DNA of 64,000 nt from Psychrobacter cibarius (GCA_030686115.1 CP131612.1:2790001-2854000); one strand, 5' to 3'. Counted from the stretch's first letter, positions 9,499-19,188 are shown. The notes: generated by a model from the sequence alone, not told the origin. Numbers and translations: made by a program.

Positions 9499-10608
9499 AT
9501 GAACATTAAAACCTTAGCTGAAATACTTGCTGAATCCGATGCCGATTCAGCGAGTGGTCCTACTATCAAATCAAAAAAAACTTCTAAACCCTCTGAATCC
9601 TCCAAATTTTCTCAGCATTCCTATCAAGGCGATCCTAAAAAAACAACTAAGACGCGCAAACATTCAACTTACTATCATGAAGACCACTCGTTATCTGACG
9701 ATGCTGAATTTGCAGTAGAATCCGTTGAGGCTTACTCTTCTACCAATAAAAATCCTGCTAAAACTAAGAAACGTAAAAAGCGTTTTCACCCAGCGGCTAA
9801 CTTTAGCCCTGAGCCTAGTGACTTGCCTGCTTATCAGCAACCAGAAGCGCAAAGTATCAAAGAGATGCTGGCTGAAGTTAAACAAAATATTCATGGTGAA
9901 CCAGACGATAGCGCGGCTACTGATGATGAATTTAACAAAGAATCACAGTATACAACCGATGCTGCCATTACCAACACTTCTGTGCATGGCACAGTCGACA
10001 GTCAGATGGATAACCTACCTGCTGCTCTTAAAGCCTATTTGCGCACGCCTGAACAACGACAAGCAGAAATAGATAAGCTCAAAGCCGAAAGTCGTTTACG
10101 TTGGTTAGCTTTTTATTATTTATCGCGCCGTGAGTACGGCAAGGCTGAGCTTAAGCAAAAGCTTATTGATAAAGAGCAAGCCCCAGATAAAATTGATGCT
10201 CTACTCGATGAGTTTGAGGAAAAAGGCTACCAAAGTGATTATCGCACGACGCTCATGCTCATTCGTGAAAATATCCGTAAAGGTCGGGGACGCGGACGTA
10301 TCAAGCAGGAGTTTTATCGTAAAAAAATTACCATGCCCAGTAATATCGATGAGTTAATCGATATGGCAAATGCAGAGTCAGAAGAGTTTAGGGAGTTTGT
10401 AGATGATAGTGCAGATAATCTGGTAGATGGTGTCGATTGGCTCAAACTGGCGGTCACAGCCCGCACTAAGAAGTACGGCGATGACATACCCACTGAACAA
10501 AAAGACAAAGCAAAGCAGCTACGGTTTTTGCAATATCGAGGCTTTCAGAGCGATATCTGTTTTGCCGCGCTCAATTATACGTTAGACACATTAGATGAGC
10601 GCTTTTAA
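9499..10608 (+). CDS. recX: Regulatory protein RecX with a long N-terminal extension
   Basis: RecX binds RecA filaments and limits their activity. The three-helix repeat domain covers about residues 198-369, with the family-typical LSRREYGKAELKQKL, LDEFEEKGYQSDYR, ENIRKGRGRGRIKQEF and LRFLQYRGFQSDICF. The first ~195 residues are low-complexity, rich in Ser, Lys, Thr, Asp and Glu with basic clusters (KTKKRKKRFHP), and have no recognisable domain. Typical RecX is about 150-170 aa, so this protein is more than twice the usual length. The same frame is open throughout, and the next in-frame ATG before the domain (M170) is far downstream, so the extension is likely translated. It follows recA on the same strand. 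Confidence 0.9.
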   Translation: MNIKTLAEILAESDADSASGPTIKSKKTSKPSESSKFSQHSYQGDPKKTTKTRKHSTYYHEDHSLSDDAEFAVESVEAYSSTNKNPAKTKKRKKRFHPAANFSPEPSDLPAYQQPEAQSIKEMLAEVKQNIHGEPDDSAATDDEFNKESQYTTDAAITNTSVHGTVDSQMDNLPAALKAYLRTPEQRQAEIDKLKAESRLRWLAFYYLSRREYGKAELKQKLIDKEQAPDKIDALLDEFEEKGYQSDYRTTLMLIRENIRKGRGRGRIKQEFYRKKITMPSNIDELIDMANAESEEFREFVDDSADNLVDGVDWLKLAVTARTKKYGDDIPTEQKDKAKQLRFLQYRGFQSDICFAALNYTLDTLDERF

Positions 10609-10673
10609 GCCACCCCCACCTTTTTTTAAAAACACCCAGCTGTTACATAAAACAATATGCCTTGAGCGATCTA

Positions 10674-12131
10674 TTAATAATAGCCGAGCACTTTCCACCA
10701 AATCAAACCAGCACCGATCCAAATGACTAAATTGACCACACTCATTATTGCACCAATACTCCACCACTCTCTTAACGTCACATAACCAGAGTTAAAAATG
10801 ACTGGCGCAGTACCAGTTGCATAATGCGTAAGCGTCATCATGATATTGCCCGCTGCGGCTAAGATAAGCGCATATAACATCGGCGGTGCGCCCAAGCTTA
10901 AACCCACCGCATAAAATGCTGCAAATAGTGCAGTAATGTGAGCCGTGGTACTAGCAAAGAAGTAATGGATATATAAGTATACTAGGGTCAAAATAGTCAC
11001 AGCACCGATCCAGCCAAGCCCAGTCGTGCCAATCATCGATTCGATATTGCCAGAGAACCAGCTTATCAGTCCAAGCTTATTAAGATAAGCGGCCATCATA
11101 ATAAGGGCGCCAAACCAAATAATGGTATCCCATGCTGACTTCTCTTTTAAAATATCGTCCCAAGTCAGTACCCCAGTCAATATTAAGGTCGTCAAACCAA
11201 TAAATGCTGTGGTAGTAGCATCAACGCTATATTGCTCACCTAACATCAATGCGGGAATATTCGCCCACAATAACAGCATCAGAGCAAATACCCCGAGCAT
11301 GATTTTTTCTTGGCTACTTATTTTTCCCATTTCTGCCAAATTTTCCTTGGCAAAACCTTTTGCATCGGGCGTGATTTTAACATCAGGTGGATAAATTATA
11401 TAAATGACTAACGGCATCACAAGCAGACATAGCATGCCAGGTACAAACATCGCCACTGCCCAAGTGGTCCATGACAGCTGAATATCACCGCCCGTGGCTT
11501 TATTCACCAAATCTACAACCAGAGGGTTGGGCGCAGTAGCCGTGATAAACATTCCAGAGGTAATCGGGTTGGCATGATAGTTCACCATCGCCAAATAGCG
11601 ACCAATTTTATTTTGAGTACCTTCCTCAGGTGTTGAGTGAAAGCTTTGCGCGATAGACTTCATAATAGGGTGAATAATACCGCCGCCACGTGCCGTATTA
11701 GAGGGCGTAATGGGTGCTATCATCAATTCAGCCGCAGTCAAAGAATAAGCCACGCCGATGGTTTTTTTACCAAAAATAGAAATAAAGTAATAGGCAATAC
11801 GTCGACCCAAACCCGTTTTGATCAAGCCACGCGATATCATGACTGCAATACCAATTAGCCAAATCAATGGACTTGAATAGCTTGATAGTGCATCACTAAT
11901 GGCTTGTGCTGGGCTATCACTAGTCACGCCTGTCAGTGCGACTAGGGTGACGGCAATGATAGCAATGGCACCAATGGGTAATACTTTGCCGATGATGGCG
12001 ACAATAGTGGCGATGAATAACGCCAGCATGTGCCATGCTTCAGGCGTAACGCCAGTAGGCACTGGTATCACAAACCAAATGATCAAGCCGACCAAAATGG
12101 CAACCGCTGCTTGAATAGGCTTAAATGGCAT
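10674..12131 (-). CDS. DASS-family (SLC13-like) dicarboxylate/Na+ symporter
   Basis: Inner-membrane carrier of C4-dicarboxylates, 2-oxoglutarate, citrate or similar anions. The 485-residue protein is hydrophobic throughout with a dozen spans. Family marks include the SNT-like motif in LMIAPITPSNTARGGGI, the repeat-related FITATAPNPLVVDL, and a second NIMMTLTHYATGTAP near the C-terminus, all in the substrate and sodium sites of DASS carriers. It resembles the 2-oxoglutarate/malate translocator branch, but the substrate cannot be fixed from sequence. AAGGA lies nine bases before the ATG at 12131. It converges with recX and stands alone, with a terminator separating it from the next gene upstream. 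Confidence 0.87.
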   Translation of the reverse strand: MPFKPIQAAVAILVGLIIWFVIPVPTGVTPEAWHMLALFIATIVAIIGKVLPIGAIAIIAVTLVALTGVTSDSPAQAISDALSSYSSPLIWLIGIAVMISRGLIKTGLGRRIAYYFISIFGKKTIGVAYSLTAAELMIAPITPSNTARGGGIIHPIMKSIAQSFHSTPEEGTQNKIGRYLAMVNYHANPITSGMFITATAPNPLVVDLVNKATGGDIQLSWTTWAVAMFVPGMLCLLVMPLVIYIIYPPDVKITPDAKGFAKENLAEMGKISSQEKIMLGVFALMLLLWANIPALMLGEQYSVDATTTAFIGLTTLILTGVLTWDDILKEKSAWDTIIWFGALIMMAAYLNKLGLISWFSGNIESMIGTTGLGWIGAVTILTLVYLYIHYFFASTTAHITALFAAFYAVGLSLGAPPMLYALILAAAGNIMMTLTHYATGTAPVIFNSGYVTLREWWSIGAIMSVVNLVIWIGAGLIWWKVLGYY

Positions 12132-12348
12132 GATTAACTATCCTTATAAATGCTTATACCATCACGCAGTCATATTATATAACGGATTATCAAAGTAACC
12201 ACGGCGACAAAAGACTCAATGAATCATATGACCATCTTATAAGATTTATAGAATTATTTTTCTATTATTCACCATTTTTAACATATCTATTTAGAATAAA
12301 GAGTAAATATTCAGTAATTGAGTACCAATAGTAGGGTTAAACTAACAG

Positions 12349-12390
12349 CCATAAAAAAGAGCACGTTGGATAACGTACTCTTTTTTATGG
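12349..12390. terminator. Bidirectional terminator hairpin
   Basis: Nineteen-base arms CCATAAAAAAGAGCACGTT / AACGTACTCTTTTTTATGG with a GGAT loop and one mismatch. It lies just past the stop of the DUF937 gene (minus strand), with a run of T on either strand. Confidence 0.85.
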
Positions 12391-12438
12391 TATTAACTTT
12401 TTGGCATTAACGATTGCGACTTTCTTTAAAAGATAAAT

Positions 12439-13167
12439 TTATTTTAACGCACCTAGTCGACTAGATAGTTGATTAATGATTTGATCAATCTCTTCATTGG
12501 CTTCAGATTCATTATCCAAATTGCCACTTGGTGTCAGCTGATTCATTACTTCTGGCAGCAACTCAGCAAGACCTTGACGGACTTCTACGTCATTAGCACC
12601 AGTATGTGCTGCAACCTGCTGAATCTCATTTTCATCGAATAACTGACTGATATCATTTGGATCAAGGTTGTCATTGTCTTGCTGGTTACTCATCCAAGAA
12701 CGCGCTTGGTTTTCATAACCCATGCCTGTGATTTTCGATAATGCACCACTCAAGCCACCATTGCGTTTGATCCAGCTTAGTACCATTGGCATAAGTGCAG
12801 CGATTAGCATACCTTTACCACCGAATCCGCCTTTGGTACGCTGACCACCCAATACGCTGCCTAAAATATCGCCCAGACCACCAGCATTAGAATTGACACC
12901 GCCACGTTGATTGCCACCAGTAAGTCCACCGCCTGTTAACCCACCGAGAATATCATCTAAGCCAAAACCATTGTCTGGTTGACGATCATACTGGCGTGGA
13001 TTATAGCCACCAGTTTGACTACCACTGCCTAGCACGCTACCCAATATATCCCCAAGACCACCTGTACGACGTGGATCAATGCGTTGATTTACAGGATTAC
13101 GCTGCGCATCTTCAGGATCCATCGCACGACGGGCCACCTGACTAACCAAATTCCCTAATAAGCTCAT
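12439..13167 (-). CDS. DUF937 (YidB-like) protein with Gly-rich repeats
   Basis: A soluble protein of unknown function. The C-terminal half (about 115-242) fits DUF937/YidB: helical, with GKGMLIAALMPMVLSWIKRNGG, then NQLTPSGNLDNESEANEEIDQIINQL. The N-terminal half is Gly/Asn-rich and contains a repeated unit GGLGDILGSVLG (near residues 36 and 96) with a variant GLDDILGGLTGG between, suggesting internal duplication. AAGGAA sits a few bases before ATG 13167. It has its own terminator. YidB-like proteins are common in proteobacteria but have no firm function. Confidence 0.8.
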   Translation of the reverse strand: MSLLGNLVSQVARRAMDPEDAQRNPVNQRIDPRRTGGLGDILGSVLGSGSQTGGYNPRQYDRQPDNGFGLDDILGGLTGGGLTGGNQRGGVNSNAGGLGDILGSVLGGQRTKGGFGGKGMLIAALMPMVLSWIKRNGGLSGALSKITGMGYENQARSWMSNQQDNDNLDPNDISQLFDENEIQQVAAHTGANDVEVRQGLAELLPEVMNQLTPSGNLDNESEANEEIDQIINQLSSRLGALK

Positions 13168-13469
13168 TCTCGATTCCTTTTTGTCATATTATTTATTATC
13201 TATAAACCGCTAAAAACTTCGCTGCTAATTTAATATAGTAAGTAACATCTCGATTTACTTATGCGATTCACAATTCTTTTGCAATATAACAAATCTCTTT
13301 CGCTATCCAGATAGGTGTTTTGTTATGACATGTAGGCGTTCGTAAATTCGTGGAAAAAACCTCTCATTGGAAACTATAAAAAAATACTTCCTTAACTCGT
13401 ATTTCCGGCGTTTATGTTAGGCATATTGAACATTCAACCATGGTACTGATAAGCACCATTCATGAATAT
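13168..13469. other. Intergenic region with an imperfect inverted repeat
   Basis: Holds the DUF937 promoter region. At its left end a 21-base imperfect inverted repeat (13424-13444 with 13455-13475, four mismatches, arms starting TATTGAA) overlaps the cptA stop codon. No T-tract follows it, so it may stabilise the 3' end of the folP-sdhE-cptA message rather than terminate it. Confidence 0.4.
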
Positions 13470-13913
13470 TCAATACAATCTAGCCAAAATATTCAACTCT
13501 CGCCATTGTTCAGGTCTCACTTGATCTCGAAAGATGGTCACTGATAAAGAGCGCTGATAAGGCTCTATAACATTGAATTCAAAGCTTATCGCCCATCGAT
13601 ATCCAGAGACATTGATTAATTGTGCCTGCCATAGCTCATCACCGCGACCCGTACGGAGCAGTAGCTGCCAATGTTGATCAACACGATGGCTAAGTGGTGG
13701 CTGGCTAAGGTGCAGCAGTATGGGTCGTGATAATGTTAAATAAATAATCACCGCGGCGGTAACGATTAAAATAAGCACATATTGCCATAACAGTAAAGAA
13801 GCAAGCCATGCCAGTACAACCATGACGGCGGTCAACCCACTATAAAGCAGCAAACGAAAATAGCTGGCAGGCCGAATAGCCGTATCAATACGTAACGAAT
13901 TTGCCAAGGTCAT
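13470..13913 (-). CDS. YgfX/CptA-type inner-membrane protein
   Basis: A 147-residue protein with two adjacent membrane spans (about 20-42 and 46-62) followed by a soluble domain ending QWRELNILARLY. This size, topology and the position directly downstream of sdhE match YgfX (also called CptA), the membrane partner of YgfY/SdhE; in E. coli the pair has been described as a toxin-antitoxin-like module affecting cytoskeletal proteins, although SdhE's main role is flavinylation. Sequence similarity within this family is low, so the call leans on topology and neighbourhood. The 92-base spacing from sdhE allows cotranscription. Confidence 0.7.
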   Translation of the reverse strand: MTLANSLRIDTAIRPASYFRLLLYSGLTAVMVVLAWLASLLLWQYVLILIVTAAVIIYLTLSRPILLHLSQPPLSHRVDQHWQLLLRTGRGDELWQAQLINVSGYRWAISFEFNVIEPYQRSLSVTIFRDQVRPEQWRELNILARLY

Positions 13914-14005
13914 ATTTTATCACCAAAAAAAACGGCAGACCATTATGTTGCTCAGGCCTATCTATGCCAGCTCTGGACAACTATTTTTTATATCTAAATC
14001 AGTCT

Positions 14006-14287
14006 TTAAGTCAAATCTTTGGTATGACGCCATGTCTTAATTTTATTGACTAACGCCCATATTTCTTCATTTTCTGGACGATTTTGATTGGTGAAATAAT
14101 CCAACAAATCAGGGTCTTCATGAGTCAGCATTTCTGCAAACGTCTCTTGTTCAGCAGGCTCTGCCGTTAAGTAAATCTCTTTGACATAAAGGTCAATATA
14201 AAAGTCTAACTCTTTTAATCCGCGGCGTGCTTGATAGATAATGCGGCGCTGTTCATTGGTTGGTTCTGGCTGAATCGGGGTGGTCAT
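14006..14287 (-). CDS. sdhE: FAD assembly factor SdhE (YgfY/Sdh5 family)
   Basis: A small cytosolic protein that promotes covalent FAD attachment to succinate dehydrogenase SdhA (and fumarate reductase). The 93-residue product has the diagnostic RRGLKELD motif (E. coli RRGMRELD) with the RGxxE residues needed for activity, then FAEMLTHEDPDLLDYF, equivalent to LLECDDPDLFNWL of the family. It lies 29 bp downstream of folP and upstream of a YgfX-like gene, the classical sdhE-ygfX order. No sdh operon is in the window. Confidence 0.9.
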   Translation of the reverse strand: MTTPIQPEPTNEQRRIIYQARRGLKELDFYIDLYVKEIYLTAEPAEQETFAEMLTHEDPDLLDYFTNQNRPENEEIWALVNKIKTWRHTKDLT

Positions 14288-14316
14288 AAAAGTACTCTCA
14301 TTATTTTAAATTGGGA

Positions 14317-15213
14317 TTAAGGATAATTATGCGCAGATAATTGACGCCATAAGGCGACTGCTTGCTGCATCATCGCCACATTATGGGTGCGTATAATGCC
14401 AGCGCCTTGCTGTAGGGCAAAGATACCAGCTGCCGTACCTACCACATCACGATCTACCGCGTTGGTAGTAGCAACGACTTCGACGCCACTCTTGCTCAAT
14501 ACTTCCGCTAAAAAACGTTTGCGCGAAATGCCAAACATCATCGGTAAACCAAGCGCTTGTAGCCTGCCAAGCTGGCTTAATAGTGCACAATGATGCTCAT
14601 AATTTTTAGCAAAACCAAAGCCTGGATCGATAATAATTTTCTCACGCTTAACACCGATTCCTGTTACTTCGTCAATACGCGATAATAGCTCAGCCCTTAC
14701 GTCACTAATGATGTCGTCATATTGTGCCAAATTATTCATCGTTGTTGGCTCACCGCGCATGTGCATCAGCATGATGGGTATATCAAGCTCAGCCGCTAGT
14801 ACTGCTGCACCCTCGCGTTTGAGTGCGCGTACATCATTCCAAATATCAGCACCAGCGTCAAAAGCCGCTTTCATAACCTCTGGATTACTGGTATCAATGG
14901 ATAGCCAAATATCCTCCCCGCAATGCCGGCGGATGGCTCGAACCACTGGCGCAACACGCTGCAGCTCTTCAGACGTGCCCACAGCATTCGCATTGGGGCG
15001 AGTAGACTCACCGCCAATGTCGATAATAGTCGCGCCCTCTTCTATCATTTGCTGACAATGCGCAACAGCCTTATCTACCGCATTGAACTGTCCACCGTCT
15101 GAAAACGAATCGGGTGTGACATTAAGAATACCCATAATATGAGGCTGCGATAGATCTAGTGTTTTATCACGACTTGATATCTTATAGCTGGGTAAGGGCT
15201 GAAATAAGGACAT
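14317..15213 (-). CDS. folP: Dihydropteroate synthase
   Basis: Condenses p-aminobenzoate with dihydropterin pyrophosphate in folate synthesis; the sulfonamide target. Motifs are IMGILNVTPDSFSDGG near the N-terminus, GATIIDIGGESTRPNA, and IIDPGFGFAKN, all pterin-site elements. The frame is open from an ATG at 15231, but the ATG at 15213 (MSLFQPLPSY, 298 aa) has GAGAGA about ten bases upstream and is preferred. It sits downstream of ftsH on the same strand, the common ftsH-folP order, but here a strong terminator separates the two and glmM does not follow. Confidence 0.95.
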   Translation of the reverse strand: MSLFQPLPSYKISSRDKTLDLSQPHIMGILNVTPDSFSDGGQFNAVDKAVAHCQQMIEEGATIIDIGGESTRPNANAVGTSEELQRVAPVVRAIRRHCGEDIWLSIDTSNPEVMKAAFDAGADIWNDVRALKREGAAVLAAELDIPIMLMHMRGEPTTMNNLAQYDDIISDVRAELLSRIDEVTGIGVKREKIIIDPGFGFAKNYEHHCALLSQLGRLQALGLPMMFGISRKRFLAEVLSKSGVEVVATTNAVDRDVVGTAAGIFALQQGAGIIRTHNVAMMQQAVALWRQLSAHNYP

Positions 15214-15330
15214 AACCAAATTATCTCTCATTAAAACATTCTAATTATTGCAGACTGCTTGTTATGCGTTGTGCTTATGATACCAGTAAACTCTATTCTG
15301 TACTAAACCCTTCACGAAATATGGACAACA

Positions 15331-15360
15331 AAAAAAGCCCTTTATGATAAAGGGCTTTTT
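15331..15360 (-). terminator. Intrinsic terminator after ftsH
   Basis: Stem GCCCTTTA (15337-15344) / TAAAGGGC (15348-15355), loop TGA, flanked by A6 and T5. The A-run on the plus strand gives the T-tract for minus-strand transcription out of ftsH; it could also work in the other direction. Confidence 0.85.
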
Positions 15361-15385
15361 CTATTGAATATGAATCAATTAATAA

Positions 15386-17281
15386 CTACATCGCTGGTAA
15401 CGGTGGCGGTGTTGAGTTGGTTGTTTTAATATCATTCTTCGATAAGTTGACTTCGTTGTGCTGATAAACTCTAGGTGGACGAGGGTCTTCACCTGCTAAG
15501 ATATCTTGCAACTGATCACGGTCAATCGTTTCCCACTTCATTAGAGCATCTACCATCGCATGCATTTTTTCTTGATTGCCTTCAATCAATTCGCGCGCGA
15601 TATCATATTGCTCCTCTAACATACGGCGAACTTCTTCATCAACCTTTTGCTGCGTGGCTTCTGAAATCGTACGACTGCTAGAGCCAAAATAGCCTTGCGA
15701 GCTGTCTTCATCTTCATAAACCATAATACCAAGCGCATCAGACATACCGTACTTCGTTACCATGGCGCGAGCCATCTTGGTTGCACGTTCGAAGTCGTTA
15801 GAAGCACCCGTCGACATTTGATTGATAAAGACTTCTTCAGCGATACGACCGCCGAATAAGATAGCAATATCGCTCAGCATTTTTGATTTATACATACTGG
15901 TTTGGTCATGCTCTGGCAACTGCCAAGTAACCCCAAGCGCAAAACCACGCGGCATGATCGTTACTTTATGCACAGGATCGGTACCTGGTAGTAGCTCAGC
16001 GACTAAGGCGTGACCTGCTTCATGATAAGCGGTCGCACGGCGCTCCTCTTCACGAATGACCATTGATTTACGCTCAGGACCCATATATAGCTTGTCTTTT
16101 GCATCTTCAAAGTCATTCATATCAACACTGGTCTTGTTGCGGCGTGCTGCAAACAATGCCGCTTCGTTGACGAGGTTAGCCAGCTGCGCACCACTGAAAC
16201 CTGGTGTACCGCGAGCCAGTGCATTGGCATCCACACCGATAGTATTCGGCAGCTTTCTCAAATGCACTTTAAGAATTTGCTCACGGCCTTTAATATCTGG
16301 CAAGCCCACTTGTACCTGACGGTCAAAACGACCTGGACGCAATAGCGCTTTATCAAGCACATCCGCACGGTTGGTCGCTGCAATGACGATTACGCCTTCA
16401 TTGCCTTCAAAACCATCCATTTCCACCAATAATTGGTTCAGTGTCTGCTCACGCTCATCATTACCGCCGCCCATACCAGAGCCACGATGACGACCGACTG
16501 CATCAATTTCATCAATAAAGATGATGCAAGGCGCGCTCTTTTTAGCCTGTTCGAACATATCGCGTACACGTGAGGCGCCGACACCGACAAACATCTCAAC
16601 AAAATCAGAACCTGAGATTGAGAAGAACGGCACTTTAGCTTCACCCGCAATGGCTCTTGCTAACAAGGTTTTACCGGTACCTGGAGGACCTACCATTAAG
16701 ATACCACGTGGAATCGTTGCACCCAGTTTGGTAAATTTATCAGGATCGCGTAAAAATTCGACCACTTCAACCACTTCTTCTTTGGCCTCTTCACAACCAG
16801 CCACATCTTCAAAGTTCACCTTGATTTGGTCTTCAGTCAGCATTTTAGCTTTTGACTTACCAAAGCTCATAGGTCCGCCGCCTTTGCCGCCAGCGCCGCC
16901 TTGCATATTACGCATGAAGAATAAAAACAGACCAATAATCAATAGAATTGGGAAACTGGCTATCAGTAATTGCATCAAGACGCTTTGGCGTTTTGGGGCA
17001 GTCCCTTGGACTTCGACTTGGTTCTCACGCAGCAATGGCATGAGCTCATCATCTGACACAGCTGGTCTAATGGTCTCAAATGATGAACCATTTTTCTTTT
17101 CGCCGGTGATTTGCTCGCCATCGATTTCAACGCTGGCTACTTGGTTTTCTGACACAGCGGTCACAAACTCAGAGTAGTTAAGGCTATCCGGCTCGGATGA
17201 TTGATCAAAGCCGCTAAACACCAGCACCAAAACGCCGATTACCACCAGCCACAATAAGGTATTTTTTACCATGTCGCTCAC
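15386..17281 (-). CDS. ftsH: ATP-dependent zinc metalloprotease FtsH
   Basis: A membrane-anchored AAA+ protease that degrades LpxC, heat-shock sigma factor and damaged membrane proteins. Of 631 residues, TM1 covers 7-24, a periplasmic domain 27-100, and TM2 about 102-124. The AAA domain has Walker A GPPGTGKT (198-205), Walker B IIFIDEID (253-260), and the second region of homology [21 protein letters not shown]. The zinc protease site is HEAGH (420-424) with D497 as third ligand. All key residues are present. Its known substrate LpxC is also encoded in this window. The usual upstream partner rlmE lies 400 bp away on the same strand. Confidence 0.98.
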   Translation of the reverse strand: MSDMVKNTLLWLVVIGVLVLVFSGFDQSSEPDSLNYSEFVTAVSENQVASVEIDGEQITGEKKNGSSFETIRPAVSDDELMPLLRENQVEVQGTAPKRQSVLMQLLIASFPILLIIGLFLFFMRNMQGGAGGKGGGPMSFGKSKAKMLTEDQIKVNFEDVAGCEEAKEEVVEVVEFLRDPDKFTKLGATIPRGILMVGPPGTGKTLLARAIAGEAKVPFFSISGSDFVEMFVGVGASRVRDMFEQAKKSAPCIIFIDEIDAVGRHRGSGMGGGNDEREQTLNQLLVEMDGFEGNEGVIVIAATNRADVLDKALLRPGRFDRQVQVGLPDIKGREQILKVHLRKLPNTIGVDANALARGTPGFSGAQLANLVNEAALFAARRNKTSVDMNDFEDAKDKLYMGPERKSMVIREEERRATAYHEAGHALVAELLPGTDPVHKVTIMPRGFALGVTWQLPEHDQTSMYKSKMLSDIAILFGGRIAEEVFINQMSTGASNDFERATKMARAMVTKYGMSDALGIMVYEDEDSSQGYFGSSSRTISEATQQKVDEEVRRMLEEQYDIARELIEGNQEKMHAMVDALMKWETIDRDQLQDILAGEDPRPPRVYQHNEVNLSKNDIKTTNSTPPPLPAM

Positions 17282-17682
17282 TAGTTATTCCCATCCCTTA
17301 CTTATTGGTGTGTTTATTAAACACGTGACGTCTATAAACGTATCGCTCATTTTTTAGTAGATATATTCATAGCCAAAATTTATGATTCAAACTCATACAA
17401 CTCAAATGCTGCATGGGGACTGTTTTCACAAGTTATAAATATCAATGACCTATATATCTATCGTAGATGAGCACATCAGGCGCTTATTGTCAGACGACTT
17501 TGCCTAAAACATATGCTTGAAACAAAGTTAATATACCATGATATGTGGTGCTAACCTGCATAATTCAAGCAGGTTTCGCTATTATTCAGTTAACGATTGT
17601 AGCGGGTTCAATGCGCTCATGAGACTATGTTATGGTGACACATTATCTCGCTTACAATGGCTGTGAAATAACGACGTTATGA
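17282..17682. other. Intergenic region between rlmE and ftsH
   Basis: About 400 bp, unusual because rlmE and ftsH are normally close. It contains a small hairpin AACCTG/CAGGTT near 17552-17574 without a T-tract. I see no gene; it probably carries the ftsH promoter. Confidence 0.4.
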
Positions 17683-18315
17683 TTATTTAATCGCTATCCA
17701 AAACATCTCTTTTGACCGTGGTCGTGATGCACCCGGCTTGATACTACGGATTTTACTAAAATCCTGCTGCATCTGCTTGCGTAATTCTTGTGTGCCTTCA
17801 CCTTGAAACACTTTCATAATAAGTGCGCCACCTTCTGGTAAGGTTGCAAGCGCGAAGTCCACTGCCAGCTCGCATAAATACATCATACGTGGCTGATCGA
17901 TTGCGCTGTTTCCTGCCGTATTTGGTGCCATATCGGACAGCACTACATCGACCTGCCTATCACCAACCTCTGCCATGATCGCATCAAACACTTCTGCTTC
18001 GCGAAAGTCGCCTTGAATAAAGGTCACATCAGGCAATGTATCCATCGGCAGAATATCAGAGGCAATCAAAATGCCTTTTTCGCCTACTAGCTGACCTGCC
18101 ACTTGAGACCAACTGCCTGGAGCACTGCCTAAATCTACAACCGTCATGCCTTTTTTAATAATATTGGTCTTTTCATTAATTTCTAGTAATTTATAGGCGG
18201 CACGAGCACGATAGCCATCTTTTTGCGCTTTTTGCACATAATGATCGTCAATATGCTCTTTCATCCAAGCGCTACTACTCTTTGACAGTTTTTTATTTTC
18301 GATACGCGTGGCCAA
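17683..18315 (-). CDS. rlmE: 23S rRNA 2'-O-ribose U2552 methyltransferase RlmE (FtsJ), TTG start
   Basis: Methylates U2552 in the A-loop of 23S rRNA during 50S assembly. I place the start at a TTG (18315): an AGGAG Shine-Dalgarno (complement of 18324-18328) lies eight bases upstream and the protein then begins MATRIENKKLSKSSSAW, closely like Acinetobacter RlmE. The ATG ten codons upstream (18345) has no such site. In the 210-residue product the SAM motif is VVDLGSAPGSWSQV (59-72), the catalytic lysine is in AAYKLLEI (K42), the catalytic aspartate in VVLSDMAPNTAGN, and the second lysine in IMKVFQGEG. Divergent from yhbY, the usual neighbour arrangement. Confidence 0.93.
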   Translation of the reverse strand: MATRIENKKLSKSSSAWMKEHIDDHYVQKAQKDGYRARAAYKLLEINEKTNIIKKGMTVVDLGSAPGSWSQVAGQLVGEKGILIASDILPMDTLPDVTFIQGDFREAEVFDAIMAEVGDRQVDVVLSDMAPNTAGNSAIDQPRMMYLCELAVDFALATLPEGGALIMKVFQGEGTQELRKQMQQDFSKIRSIKPGASRPRSKEMFWIAIK

Positions 18316-18503
18316 AATACCTGCTCCTATTGCTTTGCAAAACATTCATACATATTACTGAAGTAGCTAAAAGATTTATGAAGCACTTTCGATATGGGTT
18401 AAATTCATTCGAATATGCCATCAATCAAGATTTTTATACATTTACAGTCTTAGACTGACTAAATTCTATTGGTTAAAACACTGATTTATCAGACAGTAGC
18501 GTT

Positions 18504-18509
18504 TATAAT
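18504..18509 (+). promoter_or_regulatory. Candidate -10 box for yhbY in the rlmE/yhbY divergent region
   Basis: The 343-bp region between the divergent rlmE and yhbY genes contains a perfect TATAAT at 18504-18509, with CTGATT 17 bp upstream as a weak -35. The transcript would begin about 140 bases before yhbY. No other feature is seen here. Confidence 0.4.
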
Positions 18510-18658
18510 GTGCCCAAACATTCAGTTTAACATTTTCATCACGTAAAATCGTGCAAAATCCTGCTGATCTCATGCAAGATGACCACAGATTATCTATAAT
18601 GGTCGTCAACTGCTCTTAATAGCACTGTCTTTTATTTTTACCAACACCTAGGAATTCT

Positions 18659-18967
18659 ATGCAACTCGATAACGCTACCATCAAACGCCTAAGAGGCGTT
18701 GGTCACGACCTCAAACCTATCGTCATGATTGGCAACAAAGGTATTACCCCAACCATTACTGAAGAGATTGATCGCGCGCTATCAGATCATGAGCTCATCA
18801 AAGTAAAACTGCCTGCTGGCACAAAAGAAGAGCGCGATATCATCGGTGCGGAACTTGCCAAAGCGGCTAACGCGTCTTTGGTTCATTCTATTGGTCGTAT
18901 GGCATTGTTACTACGTAAAAATCCAAACGCCAACCCAAAACTGTCTAACTTAGCACGTCATGCATAA
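18659..18967 (+). CDS. yhbY: Ribosome assembly RNA-binding protein YhbY (CRM domain)
   Basis: A 102-residue single CRM-domain protein that associates with pre-50S ribosomal particles. The motif VMIGNKGIT contains the GxxG loop (GNKG) of CRM domains, followed by ALSDHELIKVKLPAG and the conserved end. AGGAATTCT gives a good ribosome site before the ATG. It is divergent from rlmE, matching the rlmE/yhbY neighbourhood of other gammaproteobacteria, and is followed by its own terminator. Confidence 0.94.
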   Translation: MQLDNATIKRLRGVGHDLKPIVMIGNKGITPTITEEIDRALSDHELIKVKLPAGTKEERDIIGAELAKAANASLVHSIGRMALLLRKNPNANPKLSNLARHA

Positions 18968-19044
18968 TAATATGTGATGACCAGCGGGTTTGAGTGATGT
19001 GATGCACATCAACTCAAATCATAGCCAAATGGTAACGATAAATG

Positions 19045-19082
19045 TAAAAGCCGCGATGCATCCATCTTGCTCGCGGCTTTTA
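19045..19082 (+). terminator. Intrinsic terminator after yhbY
   Basis: Arms TAAAAGCCGCGA (19045-19056) and TCGCGGCTTTTA (19071-19082), 12 bp perfect, with a 14-base loop; the T-run is part of the stem. Confidence 0.8.
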
Positions 19083-19188
19083 TGTTGTCTGCTCGTTTTA
19101 GATTTACTTAGCGTGTAATATTAGCTCGCTTAGTCGGTACAACTTTTCTTATGGTTACTTCTATATTTTTATTGTCGGGTCTTAACTT

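Noticed and set aside
13470-14287. True toxin-antitoxin module (cptA/cptB)
   Set aside because: The small protein is SdhE, whose main known role is flavinylation; nothing in the sequence shows toxicity.
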